From Salinivirgaceae bacterium (GTDB lineage Bacteria; Bacteroidota; Bacteroidia; Bacteroidales; SZUA-534): a stretch of 45,201 bases of DNA. A program made the translations under genes and the position numbers. The stretch lies in assembly GCA_027858735.1 (NCBI GenBank), contig JAQICC010000074.1:1-45201 (forward strand). Reading direction: 5' to 3'. This document shows, one piece after another, positions 26,165-35,070 of the stretch. Under the pieces are notes generated by a model. That model saw nothing but the letters and a program-made list of their open reading frames with translations, was not told the origin of the DNA and searched no databases. Position 1 is the stretch's first letter. Every line of letters starts with the position of its first letter.

Positions 26165-28066
26165 TTATTCCCTTATGAATTTTTGAACATTACCTTTTGT
26201 ATTAATAATGTACAAACCTTTATTTAAATTACTAATATTTGTTGATGTACCGGTAACTTCAATCACTTTATTACCTTTCATGTCATAAATAATACTTAGG
26301 TCATTATCAGTAGCTTGAGGTATATGTAATACATTTTTAACTGGGTTTGGATAAACTTTTGAGCTTAGTATTTCATCTTCAATATTCAAGGCAATAGTTG
26401 CTCCTTTTGTAGTTGTAGCCCAAGTAAAAGTTTCCCAACTACCTATAGCATTGCGATTACACATCATTCCCGAACCACCATTTTCTGAACAAACATACTT
26501 GCCATTACTTCCTTGCAATGCAAACTTATTATTTCCTAACTCAACCCAGGTAAATGCTTCCCAGTCTCCAATAGTTGTGCGGTTACAAATCAAGGCAGAA
26601 GTCCCATTTCCAGAACTTACAAATTTACCGTTTGTCCCTTGTAGTGCTATTTTACCATTGCCAGCATCCACTACAGTAAATTTCTCCCAACCACCAGCAG
26701 AAGGACGATTACAAATCATAGCAGAAGCCCCATTTTCAGAGCTTACAAAAAGTCCATTGCTTCCTTGCATGCTTATTGTCCATATATTGTTTACGCTACC
26801 TGTGTATTTTGTTGCATCATAAAAACCCTGATACCAATTAATACCTCCCGAACCATTGGTAATGTTATTTTTACAAAACCAAATCATATCATTGTATGCA
26901 TTTGAAGGGCGAGTGCCACCGTTACTAATATAATTGCGAACGTCATTATATGGTGCACTTGGTTGTATTGACCATAAACAGCGTGCGTGATACATTTTTT
27001 TGAACGACCAGGGTGAATAATGTACATTGTTGTTGATACACCAATCAGTAAAAGTTCTGATATTTGCATCTGTATTTTCTCCGTATTCACCCAAATATAA
27101 AGGAATATTTAATTTATTGGTTATAGCTAATCGATCCTTCATCGGGTTTAAATCATCCGAATAATGGTGCGTTTGATAAACCAGATTATTATCCCATTTG
27201 TAGTTTATACCAGTTTTAGATTGGGTGGTTCCATTTGTCCAATCAATTTTTGAAAAATCAGAACTCCACCAACTGCCTTCAGCAACAATTATGTGATTGT
27301 TATCAACCTCTCGAATTGCATTGCGCATAGTAACTAGCGAGGGTAGAAGTTCATATTCCCTTCCGTCTTGTGGCACGGGTTCATTAATTAGGTCGTAACC
27401 CCAAACCACAGGTTCATTCGCGTAGCGTGCTGCAATATGGCGCCAAACTTGTGCTGCTATATTAACATTATCGCCATCCCAAAAGGTAACACTTCCGCGT
27501 GGTTGACTCGAATTTGAATTTACATTATCGCAATGGTCCCCCGGGTTTTGGTAGCCTGGTGCAGCATGCATATCTAATAAAACATACATATTATGATTTC
27601 GACAAAATGAAATTACACGATCAATATATTGGAAACCACGATCGGAAACTGACCAGCTGCTATAGTCCCAGAACAGATTGAAATGAAAGGGTACGCGTAC
27701 AAAATTATAACCCAAACCACTTAATTCTGATATCTCTTTATCGGTAACGTAATTCATTCGCCATTGGTGTTCGAATTCAACAGCTTGTTCTAAGTTGCCA
27801 CCAAATGCATCTTTTACATTATTAAAAAATTGGGTATGCGTTCTGAAATTGTAATCACCCATCATTAAGTAACCTTCCCAAATTAGCCAGTTACCTAGAT
27901 TTACTCCATGTAAATGTAAATCCTTACCTGATGGATCCAAAATTTTAGTACCACTTGTTTTAACATATTGTGCGCTTAATTGGCTACTAAGCATAAAAAA
28001 AGCCATTAACACCAGTAATGCTTTAAGATTTAAATTAATTGTTTTGAATTGTTTTTTTTGTACCAT
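26165..28066 (-). CDS. T9SS-exported GH5 glucanase with fascin-like beta-trefoil
   Basis: 633 residues. The signal peptide ends near residue 32 (LSA-QYV). The GH5 catalytic barrel (about 35-410) has HGVNLGNWLIWEGY, the acid/base E229 in DLINEPVP, HH at 300-301, and the nucleophile E327 in LGEYGE. The start of the barrel resembles fungal exo-beta-1,3-glucanases. A beta-trefoil follows (about 428-550), made of three similar units around ALQGSNGKFVSSENG and SWETFTW, as in fascin-like carbohydrate-binding domains. The C-terminus is a T9SS sorting domain (VYPNPVKNVLHI, GLYIINTKG). It is convergent with the PUL and probably acts on the same beta-glucan outside the cell. Confidence 0.9.
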   Translation of the reverse strand: MVQKKQFKTINLNLKALLVLMAFFMLSSQLSAQYVKTSGTKILDPSGKDLHLHGVNLGNWLIWEGYLMMGDYNFRTHTQFFNNVKDAFGGNLEQAVEFEHQWRMNYVTDKEISELSGLGYNFVRVPFHFNLFWDYSSWSVSDRGFQYIDRVISFCRNHNMYVLLDMHAAPGYQNPGDHCDNVNSNSSQPRGSVTFWDGDNVNIAAQVWRHIAARYANEPVVWGYDLINEPVPQDGREYELLPSLVTMRNAIREVDNNHIIVAEGSWWSSDFSKIDWTNGTTQSKTGINYKWDNNLVYQTHHYSDDLNPMKDRLAITNKLNIPLYLGEYGENTDANIRTFTDWCINNNVHYSPWSFKKMYHARCLWSIQPSAPYNDVRNYISNGGTRPSNAYNDMIWFCKNNITNGSGGINWYQGFYDATKYTGSVNNIWTISMQGSNGLFVSSENGASAMICNRPSAGGWEKFTVVDAGNGKIALQGTNGKFVSSGNGTSALICNRTTIGDWEAFTWVELGNNKFALQGSNGKYVCSENGGSGMMCNRNAIGSWETFTWATTTKGATIALNIEDEILSSKVYPNPVKNVLHIPQATDNDLSIIYDMKGNKVIEVTGTSTNISNLNKGLYIINTKGNVQKFIRE

Positions 28067-28750
28067 AGTAATTGATTTTTTGGTAAAATGTATTACCGAT
28101 TTAAAAAACTAGCCTATTTATATTATAATGTATTCAATGTTAAACTGATGGGATGTTGTACTTCGAATTCAAAAGTTAAGTTCGCTAAATTAGTTAGGGC
28201 TTAAGTAGGGTGGTAACATAAAAGTAAAATTTGAAAACGATTGCGCTATGTTATAATATTGATATACAGTTGTATATAAAACTGAATAAATTCGAATAAA
28301 GTAACTTGAAAGGTTAAAGAAGTATTGTTAAAAGTTGTGTGAATTGTATTTTAAGTACAAATAAAAATTACAATTGTATGAAAGAATCGTTTAATTGAGT
28401 TACAATTTATAAAAACAAAAGGCTCTTTCCATTAATTTTAAAAATTCTTTTAGAATTTAGGTATCAGTTAATTTTACATTAATTAGTCCAACTCCAACTT
28501 GCAGATATTTGGTATTAACAAAATCGCCTATCACAATAACATAAATAAACATATTGAATATTTGATGTTTAATTTATTCGATAGGCTTAGAAGTCATACT
28601 TAAAAAATTATCGAATAATCTTTTAATACTAGTTTATAAGGGTTTAGTTTAATAATGTACTGCTTAAAAATCAAATCATCAGCTTTATATTTTAATATTT
28701 ATAGAAGAATTTGAAATAAAATATGATAAAAAAAGTAAATAATACTCTTA
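28067..28750. other. Long AT-rich intergenic region between GH5 and the galactose operon
   Basis: With the promoter and operator region that follows it, this is a divergent gap of 734 bases, the longest gap in the window. It must hold the GH5 promoter on the minus strand, though no clean TAnnTTTG box was found there. The only clear structure is the long inverted repeat listed separately at 28526-28586. No credible coding frame was seen on either strand. Confidence 0.4.
28526..28586. repeat. Long imperfect inverted repeat
   Basis: The outer arms GCCTATC (28526-28532) and GATAGGC (28580-28586) are perfect. Inside them, ATAAATAAACAT pairs with ATGTTTAATTTAT with one extra base. The whole can fold into one long hairpin of about 60 bases. 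It lies in the middle of the GH5-galactose gap, away from either start codon, and has no T-run, so it is not a simple terminator. Confidence 0.55.
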
Positions 28751-28785
28751 TAAATTTGCAATATTAAAAGTAATATATACTTTTA
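28751..28785 (+). promoter_or_regulatory. Promoter box and palindromic operator of the NUDIX regulator/gal operon
   Basis: TAAATTTG (28751-28758) is a perfect -7 box. Seven bases later a 21-base palindrome TAAAAGTA-ATATA-TACTTTTA occupies 28765-28785, over the expected transcription start and just upstream of the regulator ATG at 28801. That position suits repression by the regulator itself. No clear -33 element was found. Confidence 0.55.
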
Positions 28786-28800
28786 TACAAAATTTGGAAT

Positions 28801-29487
28801 ATGGATCATGTCACATATATAAATCAAGAAAAGCATTTAGTAGCAGTTGACTGTGTTATTTTTGGTTATGAAGAGGGCGAATTAAAACTCTTGTTATTTA
28901 AACGCCAATTGGAGCCCGACTTTGGAAAATATTCATTGGTTGGTGGTTGGATTCACCAGAACGAAAGTGCAGAACAGGCTGCAGAAAGAATTTTGCAAAA
29001 AATAACCGGTCTTGATAATATTTTCATGGAACAAGTTCAGGTATTTTCAAAACCCAATCGCGATCCAGGAGGAAGGGTATTGAGTATTGTATACTATGCT
29101 TTAATCGATATAAAAATTCATGATAAAAAAAGAACAAATCAATATGGTGCCGAATGGTTTTCAATTAATAACATACCCCAACTTATTTTTGATCATCAGG
29201 AAATGTATTGTTTAGCACTTAATAAATTGCGAACTAAAGCAAGTTATGATATTGTTGGTAAAGATTTATTACCAAAAGAATTCACTCTGATTCAACTGCG
29301 TCAACTTTACAATTCCATATTCGGAAGAGATTTTGATCCGGGAAATTTTCGTAAAAAAATAGTATCACTATCTGCCTTAAATCGCTTGGATAAAAAGGAT
29401 ACAAGTGAATCTAAAAAGGGCGCATATTACTATGTTTTTAAAACAATTGATGAAATTGACATCTCTGTACGAATTGTAAATATTTAA
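28801..29487 (+). CDS. NUDIX-related transcriptional regulator (NrtR/AraR-like), probable galactose regulator
   Basis: 228 residues. The N-terminal NUDIX-fold domain (about 10-140) is followed by a winged-helix DNA-binding domain (about 150-228; FTLIQLRQLYNSIFGRDFDPGNFRKKI). In the Nudix box G49-x5-E55-x7-R63 is kept, but the catalytic REUxEE segment reads R63-I-L-Q-K-I68, so the metal-binding glutamates are gone and hydrolysis is unlikely. This is the pattern of NUDIX-derived sugar-sensing regulators, known in Bacteroides for arabinose (AraR). The galT start lies 22 bases downstream, which suggests control of galactose genes with galactose or a Leloir intermediate as effector (inference). 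Confidence 0.88.
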   Translation: MDHVTYINQEKHLVAVDCVIFGYEEGELKLLLFKRQLEPDFGKYSLVGGWIHQNESAEQAAERILQKITGLDNIFMEQVQVFSKPNRDPGGRVLSIVYYALIDIKIHDKKRTNQYGAEWFSINNIPQLIFDHQEMYCLALNKLRTKASYDIVGKDLLPKEFTLIQLRQLYNSIFGRDFDPGNFRKKIVSLSALNRLDKKDTSESKKGAYYYVFKTIDEIDISVRIVNI

Positions 29488-29508
29488 TCATTGTCAAGAA
29501 ATAACTAA

Positions 29509-30552
29509 ATGATAAATTATAGCGAACATCCGCACCGTAGATTAAATCCATTAACTAATCAATGGGTATTGGTATCGCCACATAGAGCTAAAAGGCCATG
29601 GCAAGGGCAAACAGAAAAAACAGTACAAGCAGATAGACCTGCATATGATCCTGAATGTTATTTATGTCCAGGTAATAAGCGAGCATCGGGCCCAATAAAT
29701 GATAAATACGATTCAACTTTTGTGTTTACCAACGATTTTAGTGCTTTGTTGGAAGAAACTCCCGAGGGAGAATTAAATGATGGCTTATTTCAAGCTAAAG
29801 CTGAACGCGGAATAAGTCGTGTTATATGCTTCTCACCAAATCATAACTTAACGGTTCCTGAAATGGAAGTCGCTGATATTAAAAAGGTTGTTGATTTATG
29901 GGTAGAGGAATATGAAACTCTTGGTAGTAAAGATTTTATTAATCATGTACAGATATTTGAGAATAAGGGTGCTGTAATGGGATGCAGCAATCCGCATCCG
30001 CATGGGCAAATTTGGGCACAATCAAGTATTCCCGATGAAGTCAGCAAAGAGAGTGATGCCCAATATGACTATTTTAATAAAAATTGCAAAACATTGTTGG
30101 GTGATTATCTAGAGTCAGAGCTTGAAAAACAAGAACGCATAGTTGTAGAAAATGACACTTTTGTTGCGCTTGTGCCTTTTTGGGCTGTATGGCCTTTTGA
30201 AACCATGATTTTACCGAAAAGGAATGTTCAAAATATTACCCAATTAACAGAAGAGGAAAAGTTAGGGTTTGCCGATATATACAAGAAGCTCACCATTAAA
30301 TACGACAATATGTTTGAGGTTTCATTTCCTTATTCTGCAGGTATTCATCAGGCACCAACCGATGGTTTGGATCACCCTGAGTGGGCTTTGCACATGCATT
30401 TTTATCCTCCTTTATTGCGGTCTGCATCGGTAAAAAAATTTATGGTAGGTTACGAAATGATGGCAAATGCCCAGCGAGATATTACTGCTGAACAAAGTGC
30501 AGAACGTTTAAAAAAATTATCTTTGGTGCATTATAAAAAAAAGATCACATAA
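29509..30552 (+). CDS. galT: Galactose-1-phosphate uridylyltransferase
   Basis: 347 residues. Class I Gal[25 protein letters not shown], the Cys pair CYLCPGN (52-58), and the active-site motif [13 protein letters not shown], where the second His of HPH forms the uridylyl intermediate. [15 protein letters not shown]-type segment (here [14 protein letters not shown]) follows near the C-terminus. It converts galactose-1-phosphate and UDP-glucose to UDP-galactose and glucose-1-phosphate. It is the second gene of the operon, 11 bases before galE. Confidence 0.96.
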   Translation: MINYSEHPHRRLNPLTNQWVLVSPHRAKRPWQGQTEKTVQADRPAYDPECYLCPGNKRASGPINDKYDSTFVFTNDFSALLEETPEGELNDGLFQAKAERGISRVICFSPNHNLTVPEMEVADIKKVVDLWVEEYETLGSKDFINHVQIFENKGAVMGCSNPHPHGQIWAQSSIPDEVSKESDAQYDYFNKNCKTLLGDYLESELEKQERIVVENDTFVALVPFWAVWPFETMILPKRNVQNITQLTEEEKLGFADIYKKLTIKYDNMFEVSFPYSAGIHQAPTDGLDHPEWALHMHFYPPLLRSASVKKFMVGYEMMANAQRDITAEQSAERLKKLSLVHYKKKIT

Positions 30553-30563
30553 AATTATATAAA

Positions 30564-31601
30564 ATGAGCACAAAAGGAAAAATATTAGTTACAGGCGGAA
30601 TGGGTTATATTGGCTCGCATACTACTGTTGAATTAATAAACCAAGGTTACGAAGTTGTTATTATTGATAATCTTTCTAACTCGCAAGCCTTTATTTTAGA
30701 TAGAATAGAAGAAATAACTGGCCTTAGACCAAAATTCTATGAATTTGATTTATTGGATGAAAAAGCACTTGATGCGTGTTTTGCTGAAAATATAAACCTA
30801 CGAGGAATCATTCATTTTGCTGCCGGAAAAGCGGTAGGAGAATCGGTTGAAAAGCCCTTATATTATTACCGTAATAACTTGGTTACTATGCTAAATGTAT
30901 TAGAGGCCATGAAAAAATACAATATGGAAAATTTTGTATTTTCTTCATCATGCACTGTTTATGGTCAACCCGATGAATTACCGGTAACTGAAAATGCTCC
31001 GGTAAAACCAGCCGAATCGCCTTACGGATATACAAAACAGGTATGTGAAAGTATTTTACGCGACACCATTGCTTCTGGTGCCAAAATTAAAGGCATTGCT
31101 TTACGCTATTTTAATCCAATTGGAGCCCATCATACAGGATTAATTGGCGAATTACCCATTGGTGTTCCTGCTAATCTTTTACCATTTGTTACTCAAACAG
31201 CTTATGGTATTCGCGAACAGCTTAGTGTATTTGGCGACGATTACAATACACCTGACGGATCATGCATTCGCGATTACATTCATGTTGTTGATTTGGCAAA
31301 AGCACATATTGTAGCCATTGAGCGCATGATAGGCGGCAAAAATAAATCAAATTACGAAATGTTTAATATTGGTACCGGGAATGGGTTTTCAGTATTTGAT
31401 GTTATCAAATCGTTTGAAAAATCGACTGGGGAGAAAGTAAATTATAAGGTAGCCCCTCGTCGTGCTGGCGACATTGAACAAATATGGGCCGATACTACTA
31501 TTGGCAACAATGAATTAGGCTGGAAAGCAGAAAAAACAATTGATGAAATGACGCTTTCAGCGTGGAAGTGGGAACAGAATTACAGAAAATCGCAAGAATA
31601 A
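30564..31601 (+). CDS. galE: UDP-glucose 4-epimerase
   Basis: 345 residues. Short-chain dehydrogenase fold with the NAD motif TGGMGYIGSHT (11-20), IHFAAGKAVGESVEKPLYYY, catalytic Ser/Thr in SSSCTVYG and YxxxK in SPYGYTKQ, plus RYFNPIGAH and GSCIRDYIHVVDLA, all typical of GalE. It interconverts UDP-galactose and UDP-glucose, closing the Leloir cycle with GalT and GalK. A gap of 206 bases with an inverted repeat separates it from galK. Confidence 0.97.
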   Translation: MSTKGKILVTGGMGYIGSHTTVELINQGYEVVIIDNLSNSQAFILDRIEEITGLRPKFYEFDLLDEKALDACFAENINLRGIIHFAAGKAVGESVEKPLYYYRNNLVTMLNVLEAMKKYNMENFVFSSSCTVYGQPDELPVTENAPVKPAESPYGYTKQVCESILRDTIASGAKIKGIALRYFNPIGAHHTGLIGELPIGVPANLLPFVTQTAYGIREQLSVFGDDYNTPDGSCIRDYIHVVDLAKAHIVAIERMIGGKNKSNYEMFNIGTGNGFSVFDVIKSFEKSTGEKVNYKVAPRRAGDIEQIWADTTIGNNELGWKAEKTIDEMTLSAWKWEQNYRKSQE

Positions 31602-31668
31602 ACTACGATGAACTGAAAGTACCTGGGTTTGAGCTACGAATGAAATTTGTTTATTTTATAACAAGACC

Positions 31669-31734
31669 TTTGATACTAGATTTTAGATAATACATTGATT
31701 TTTTTTTGTCTGGTATCTAAACTCTAATATCAAA
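31669..31734. repeat. Inverted repeat between galE and galK
   Basis: Arms 31669-31689 (TTTGATACTAGATTTTAGATA) shortened here to its first 18 informative bases and 31714-31734 pair over 21 positions with two mismatches, with a 24-base T-rich loop. The unit TTGATACT-x-GATT also occurs in the gldA-gldF gap at 7888-7900, so it may be a member of a short intergenic repeat family. It could also act as a partial terminator inside the operon. Confidence 0.6.
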
Positions 31735-31807
31735 TAAAATTATTAGATGCAAAAGCGAGATCCACTAAAGAACATAGTTTAACTAATGATGAGACCAATA
31801 AAAAAAT

Positions 31808-33091
31808 ATGGCAACAATTGATTCAATAAAACAAATTTTAGGTTCAGGTGAACATCCTTTTTTAAAGGAATTGTATGGTAATGATTTAACTGTTTTAAAA
31901 GGAAAAGCAGAAGCATACATTCAACTCTCCAAAAAATTTCAATTATTATATAAACAAGGAGAAATGGATTTATTTAGTTCACCAGGAAGGACTGAAGTTG
32001 GTGGAAATCATACCGATCATCAGCACGGACGAGTTTTAGCCGGTGCCGTTAATATGGATAATATTGCAGTTGCTGCCAAAAATAATACGCAATCCATTAG
32101 AATTGCATCTGAAGGTTACCCTGAATTTATGGTTGATTTATCAGATTTAACGATTGATGAATCAAAATTTTATACGTCGGAGGCCTTGGTTAAAGGTATT
32201 TGCGCAAGATTAAAAGAATTGGGATTTAAAATTGGAGGTTTTGATGCCTGTATTTTGGGTGGAGTACCTGAAGGTTCTGGTTTAAGCTCGTCAGCGTCAT
32301 TTGAGGTTTTAATAGGTGCTATTATAAGCCATTTATTTAATGATGGTAAACTTGATGCTGTTGAAAACGCAAAAGTTGGTCAATGGGCCGAAAATAATTT
32401 CTTTGGAAAGCCATGTGGTTTAATGGATCAAACCGCTTGTTCTGTAGGTGGTTTTATTACTATTGATTTTGAAGATCCTTCAGCACCTATAGTAAAAGCC
32501 TTAAATTTTGATTTCATGAAAACGGGATTTTCACTTGTAATTACCGATACGGGTGGAAATCATGCCAATTTGAATGACGAGTATGCATCCTTACCAGTTG
32601 AAATGAGATCAGTAGCAAATGAATTAAATAAAGAGGTGCTTCGCGAAGTCACTCTGGATCAAATGATTGATGCTATTCCAGAAATTAGAGCAAAAGTAGG
32701 AGATAGGGCATTATTGCGAGCTCTACACTTTCAAGGTGATAATCAAAGGGTCGTTGATCAGGTTAACGATTTGGAAAATAATAATTTCGAGGCTTTTTTA
32801 TCTAAGGTTATTGAATCAGGATACAGTTCCTACATGTACAATCAAAATGTATTTTGCAATAATGAGCCCAAAGAACAAGGTGTAGCTTTAGGATTAGCTT
32901 TGAGCGAGCAAGTATTAAAAGGAAAAGGTGCTTGGCGTGTTCATGGCGGAGGATTTGCAGGAACTATACAAGCTTTTGTACCCAACGATATGCTTGAAGA
33001 ATATATTAAAACCTTGGAGCATGTTTACGGTAAGGGCAAGTGCCATAAATTATTTATTCGCTCAAAAGGAGCGGTTAAAGTTGAGTTATAA
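31808..33091 (+). CDS. galK: Galactokinase
   Basis: 427 residues, GHMP kinase. The galactokinase signature appears in the variant form PGRTEVGGNHTDHQHGRVLAGAV (split here: GRTEVGGNHTDHQHGR, then VLAGAV), also common in Firmicutes enzymes. Motif 2 is GGVPEGSGLSSSASFEV and motif 3 is HGGGFAGTIQAFV. It phosphorylates galactose at C1 for GalT. A dispersed repeat (copy B) starts 8 bases after the stop. Confidence 0.95.
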   Translation: MATIDSIKQILGSGEHPFLKELYGNDLTVLKGKAEAYIQLSKKFQLLYKQGEMDLFSSPGRTEVGGNHTDHQHGRVLAGAVNMDNIAVAAKNNTQSIRIASEGYPEFMVDLSDLTIDESKFYTSEALVKGICARLKELGFKIGGFDACILGGVPEGSGLSSSASFEVLIGAIISHLFNDGKLDAVENAKVGQWAENNFFGKPCGLMDQTACSVGGFITIDFEDPSAPIVKALNFDFMKTGFSLVITDTGGNHANLNDEYASLPVEMRSVANELNKEVLREVTLDQMIDAIPEIRAKVGDRALLRALHFQGDNQRVVDQVNDLENNNFEAFLSKVIESGYSSYMYNQNVFCNNEPKEQGVALGLALSEQVLKGKGAWRVHGGGFAGTIQAFVPNDMLEEYIKTLEHVYGKGKCHKLFIRSKGAVKVEL

Positions 33092-33099
33092 CGTTGGTA

Positions 33100-33271
33100 T
33101 TACTACGAATTTAATGGAAAAACTTATAAATAGTACATTTTCATCAATGGGATATAGTCGACAGTCTTCAGTTCTCAGTCGGTAAATTGACTGAAGACTG
33201 AGAACTGTTGACCTTAAAATCTAAATATGTACATCTTATAATAACACCCACTAAATTGGTAGGAGAACCAA
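33100..33271. repeat. Dispersed intergenic repeat, copy B
   Basis: About 172 bases matching copy A (12571-12727) from TACGAATTTA to GAACCA. Copy B carries 14 extra bases, AAGACTGAGAACTG, after TTGACTG. These make two interleaved inverted pairs with the CAGTCTTCAGT and CAGTTCTCAGTC blocks upstream (33164-33180 region). It lies between galK and the symporter gene, so it is within the galactose cluster. Confidence 0.85.
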
Positions 33272-33328
33272 AACTTTAAATAAAATATGAATTAAAAATC
33301 ATAATTATACACTTCAAAATTTAATACT

Positions 33329-34954
33329 ATGAATGGAGCTTTTACATTTATTGACTATGTAATATTTGCAATTTACGCAATAGTCATATTATCTGTGGGA
33401 CTTTTTGTTTCCAGAAATAAAAAGGGGGAAGAGAAAACTGCTGAAGATTACTTTTTGGCAGGTAAAACTTTACCTTGGTGGGCTATTGGTGCCTCGTTAA
33501 TAGCTGCAAATATATCTGCAGAACAATTCATTGGCATGTCAGGTTCTGGTTTTGCTGTTGGTTTAGCCATTGCTTCGTACGAATGGATGGCAGCTATAAC
33601 CCTTATTATAGTTGGTAAATATTTCTTACCAATTTTCATAAAGCAGGGGCTTTATACCATTCCTGAATTTGTTGAAAAACGTTTTAACACATCCTTAAAA
33701 ACCATTTTAGCAGTATTCTGGATTTGCTTATTTGTATTTGTAAACCTTACGTCTGTATTATTCTTAGGTGGAAAGGCTCTTGATACCATACTTGGAGTAG
33801 GAGACGGAACCACGATAATTCCATTTATGATAGGTCTGGCTCTTTTTGCAGCAGCATATTCTGTATGGGGTGGGTTATCAGCTGTGGCCTGGACAGACGT
33901 CATTCAAGTGGTTCTTTTGGTAATTGGTGGATTAGTAACAACGGTAATAGCACTAAATCATGTAACTCCTGATGGAAGTACGTTTAATGGTTTAGCTCAT
34001 ATTTACGACGTTGCAGCCGATAAATTTCATATGATTATTAAAAAAGATAATCCTGAATTCGCTAATCTTCCTGGTGTTGCCGTTTTAATTGGTGGAATGT
34101 GGGTTGCAAATTTATATTATTGGGGTTTTAATCAGTATATTATTCAGCGTGCTTTAGCTGCTAAATCATTAAAAGAAGCCCAGCGAGGTATCGCTTTTGC
34201 CGCATTTTTAAAAATAATTGTGCCCTTAATAGTTGTAATACCGGGTATTATTGCATCAGTAATGTATGCCGAAAATATTGCAGCAGCCCAAGATGCTTTT
34301 GGTGCAGCTGATGCTATTAATTATGACAAAGCCTATCCTTGGCTAATTAGCAAATTTGTTCCGGTCGGACTTAAAGGTCTTGTTGTTGCAGCATTGTCAG
34401 CAGCTATTGTTTCTTCATTAGCATCAATGCTAAACTCAACAGCAACCATTTTTACTATGGATATTTACAAGCCATATATTAATAAAAATGCCGGCAATAA
34501 ACAGTTGGTTGGGGCTGGACGTATAACCGTACTTGTTGCTTTGGCAATTGCGACATTGCTTGCAAACACTATGGGGTCAATACCACAAATGTTTCAATAC
34601 ATTCAGGAATATACAGGAATTGTTAGTCCGGGTATTTTAGCTGTGTTCTTAATGGGGCTATTCTGGAAGAAAACAAATGTTAAGGGTGCTATTATCGGTG
34701 TGCTATCATCAATTCCTGTAGCTTTAGCATTAAAATTCCTACCCATTGAAATGCCATTTTTAGATCAAATGCTTTATACCTTACTACTTACAATGGTTGT
34801 AATTGTTGGTGTGTCACTTAATACTGGAGAAGGCGATGATGATCCTAAAGGTATTCCATTGTTGCCAGATACCTTTAAAACGGGAAAGAAATTCAATATA
34901 AGTGCATATGTAATGCTATTAATTATAGCAGTACTATATATCGTATTTTGGTAA
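33329..34954 (+). CDS. Sodium/galactose symporter (SSS family, vSGLT-like)
   Basis: 541 residues with about 14 membrane helices. The sequence is very close by eye to the Vibrio parahaemolyticus Na+/galactose transporter vSGLT: SLIAANISAEQFIGMSGSG, ASYEWMAAITLIIVGKYFLP, WVANLYYWGFNQYIIQR, AAIVSSLASMLNSTATIFTM and FQYIQEYTGIVSPGILAVFL. Residues corresponding to the vSGLT sugar site (Asn and Gln in ANISAEQ, Glu in YEW, Asn and Tyr in NLYYWG) are kept; one Ser after YEWM is Ala here. It imports galactose (or glucose) with sodium to feed GalK, and a Na+-driven carrier fits a marine or gut habitat. A terminator follows. Confidence 0.95.
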   Translation: MNGAFTFIDYVIFAIYAIVILSVGLFVSRNKKGEEKTAEDYFLAGKTLPWWAIGASLIAANISAEQFIGMSGSGFAVGLAIASYEWMAAITLIIVGKYFLPIFIKQGLYTIPEFVEKRFNTSLKTILAVFWICLFVFVNLTSVLFLGGKALDTILGVGDGTTIIPFMIGLALFAAAYSVWGGLSAVAWTDVIQVVLLVIGGLVTTVIALNHVTPDGSTFNGLAHIYDVAADKFHMIIKKDNPEFANLPGVAVLIGGMWVANLYYWGFNQYIIQRALAAKSLKEAQRGIAFAAFLKIIVPLIVVIPGIIASVMYAENIAAAQDAFGAADAINYDKAYPWLISKFVPVGLKGLVVAALSAAIVSSLASMLNSTATIFTMDIYKPYINKNAGNKQLVGAGRITVLVALAIATLLANTMGSIPQMFQYIQEYTGIVSPGILAVFLMGLFWKKTNVKGAIIGVLSSIPVALALKFLPIEMPFLDQMLYTLLLTMVVIVGVSLNTGEGDDDPKGIPLLPDTFKTGKKFNISAYVMLLIIAVLYIVFW

Positions 34955-34971
34955 AAAATAAAAGTTAAATT

Positions 34972-34998
34972 AAAATCCCCTCAAGCAGGGGATTTTTT
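34972..34998 (+). terminator. Rho-independent terminator between symporter and galM
   Basis: A perfect 9-bp stem AAAATCCCC (34972-34980) / GGGGATTTT (34988-34996) with loop TCAAGCA, ending in a T-run. galM, 75 bases downstream, is therefore read by partial read-through or from its own promoter. Confidence 0.85.
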
Positions 34999-35070
34999 AT
35001 TTATTCGAATTTATTCGTTGAAAAAAAAGAATTTTACTAACTATGTACCAAACAACAAATCAACAATATT

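Noticed and set aside
26410-26790. Possible tandem DNA repeat
   Set aside because: The periodicity is the three-unit beta-trefoil of the GH5 protein, so it is coding and not a separate repeat element.
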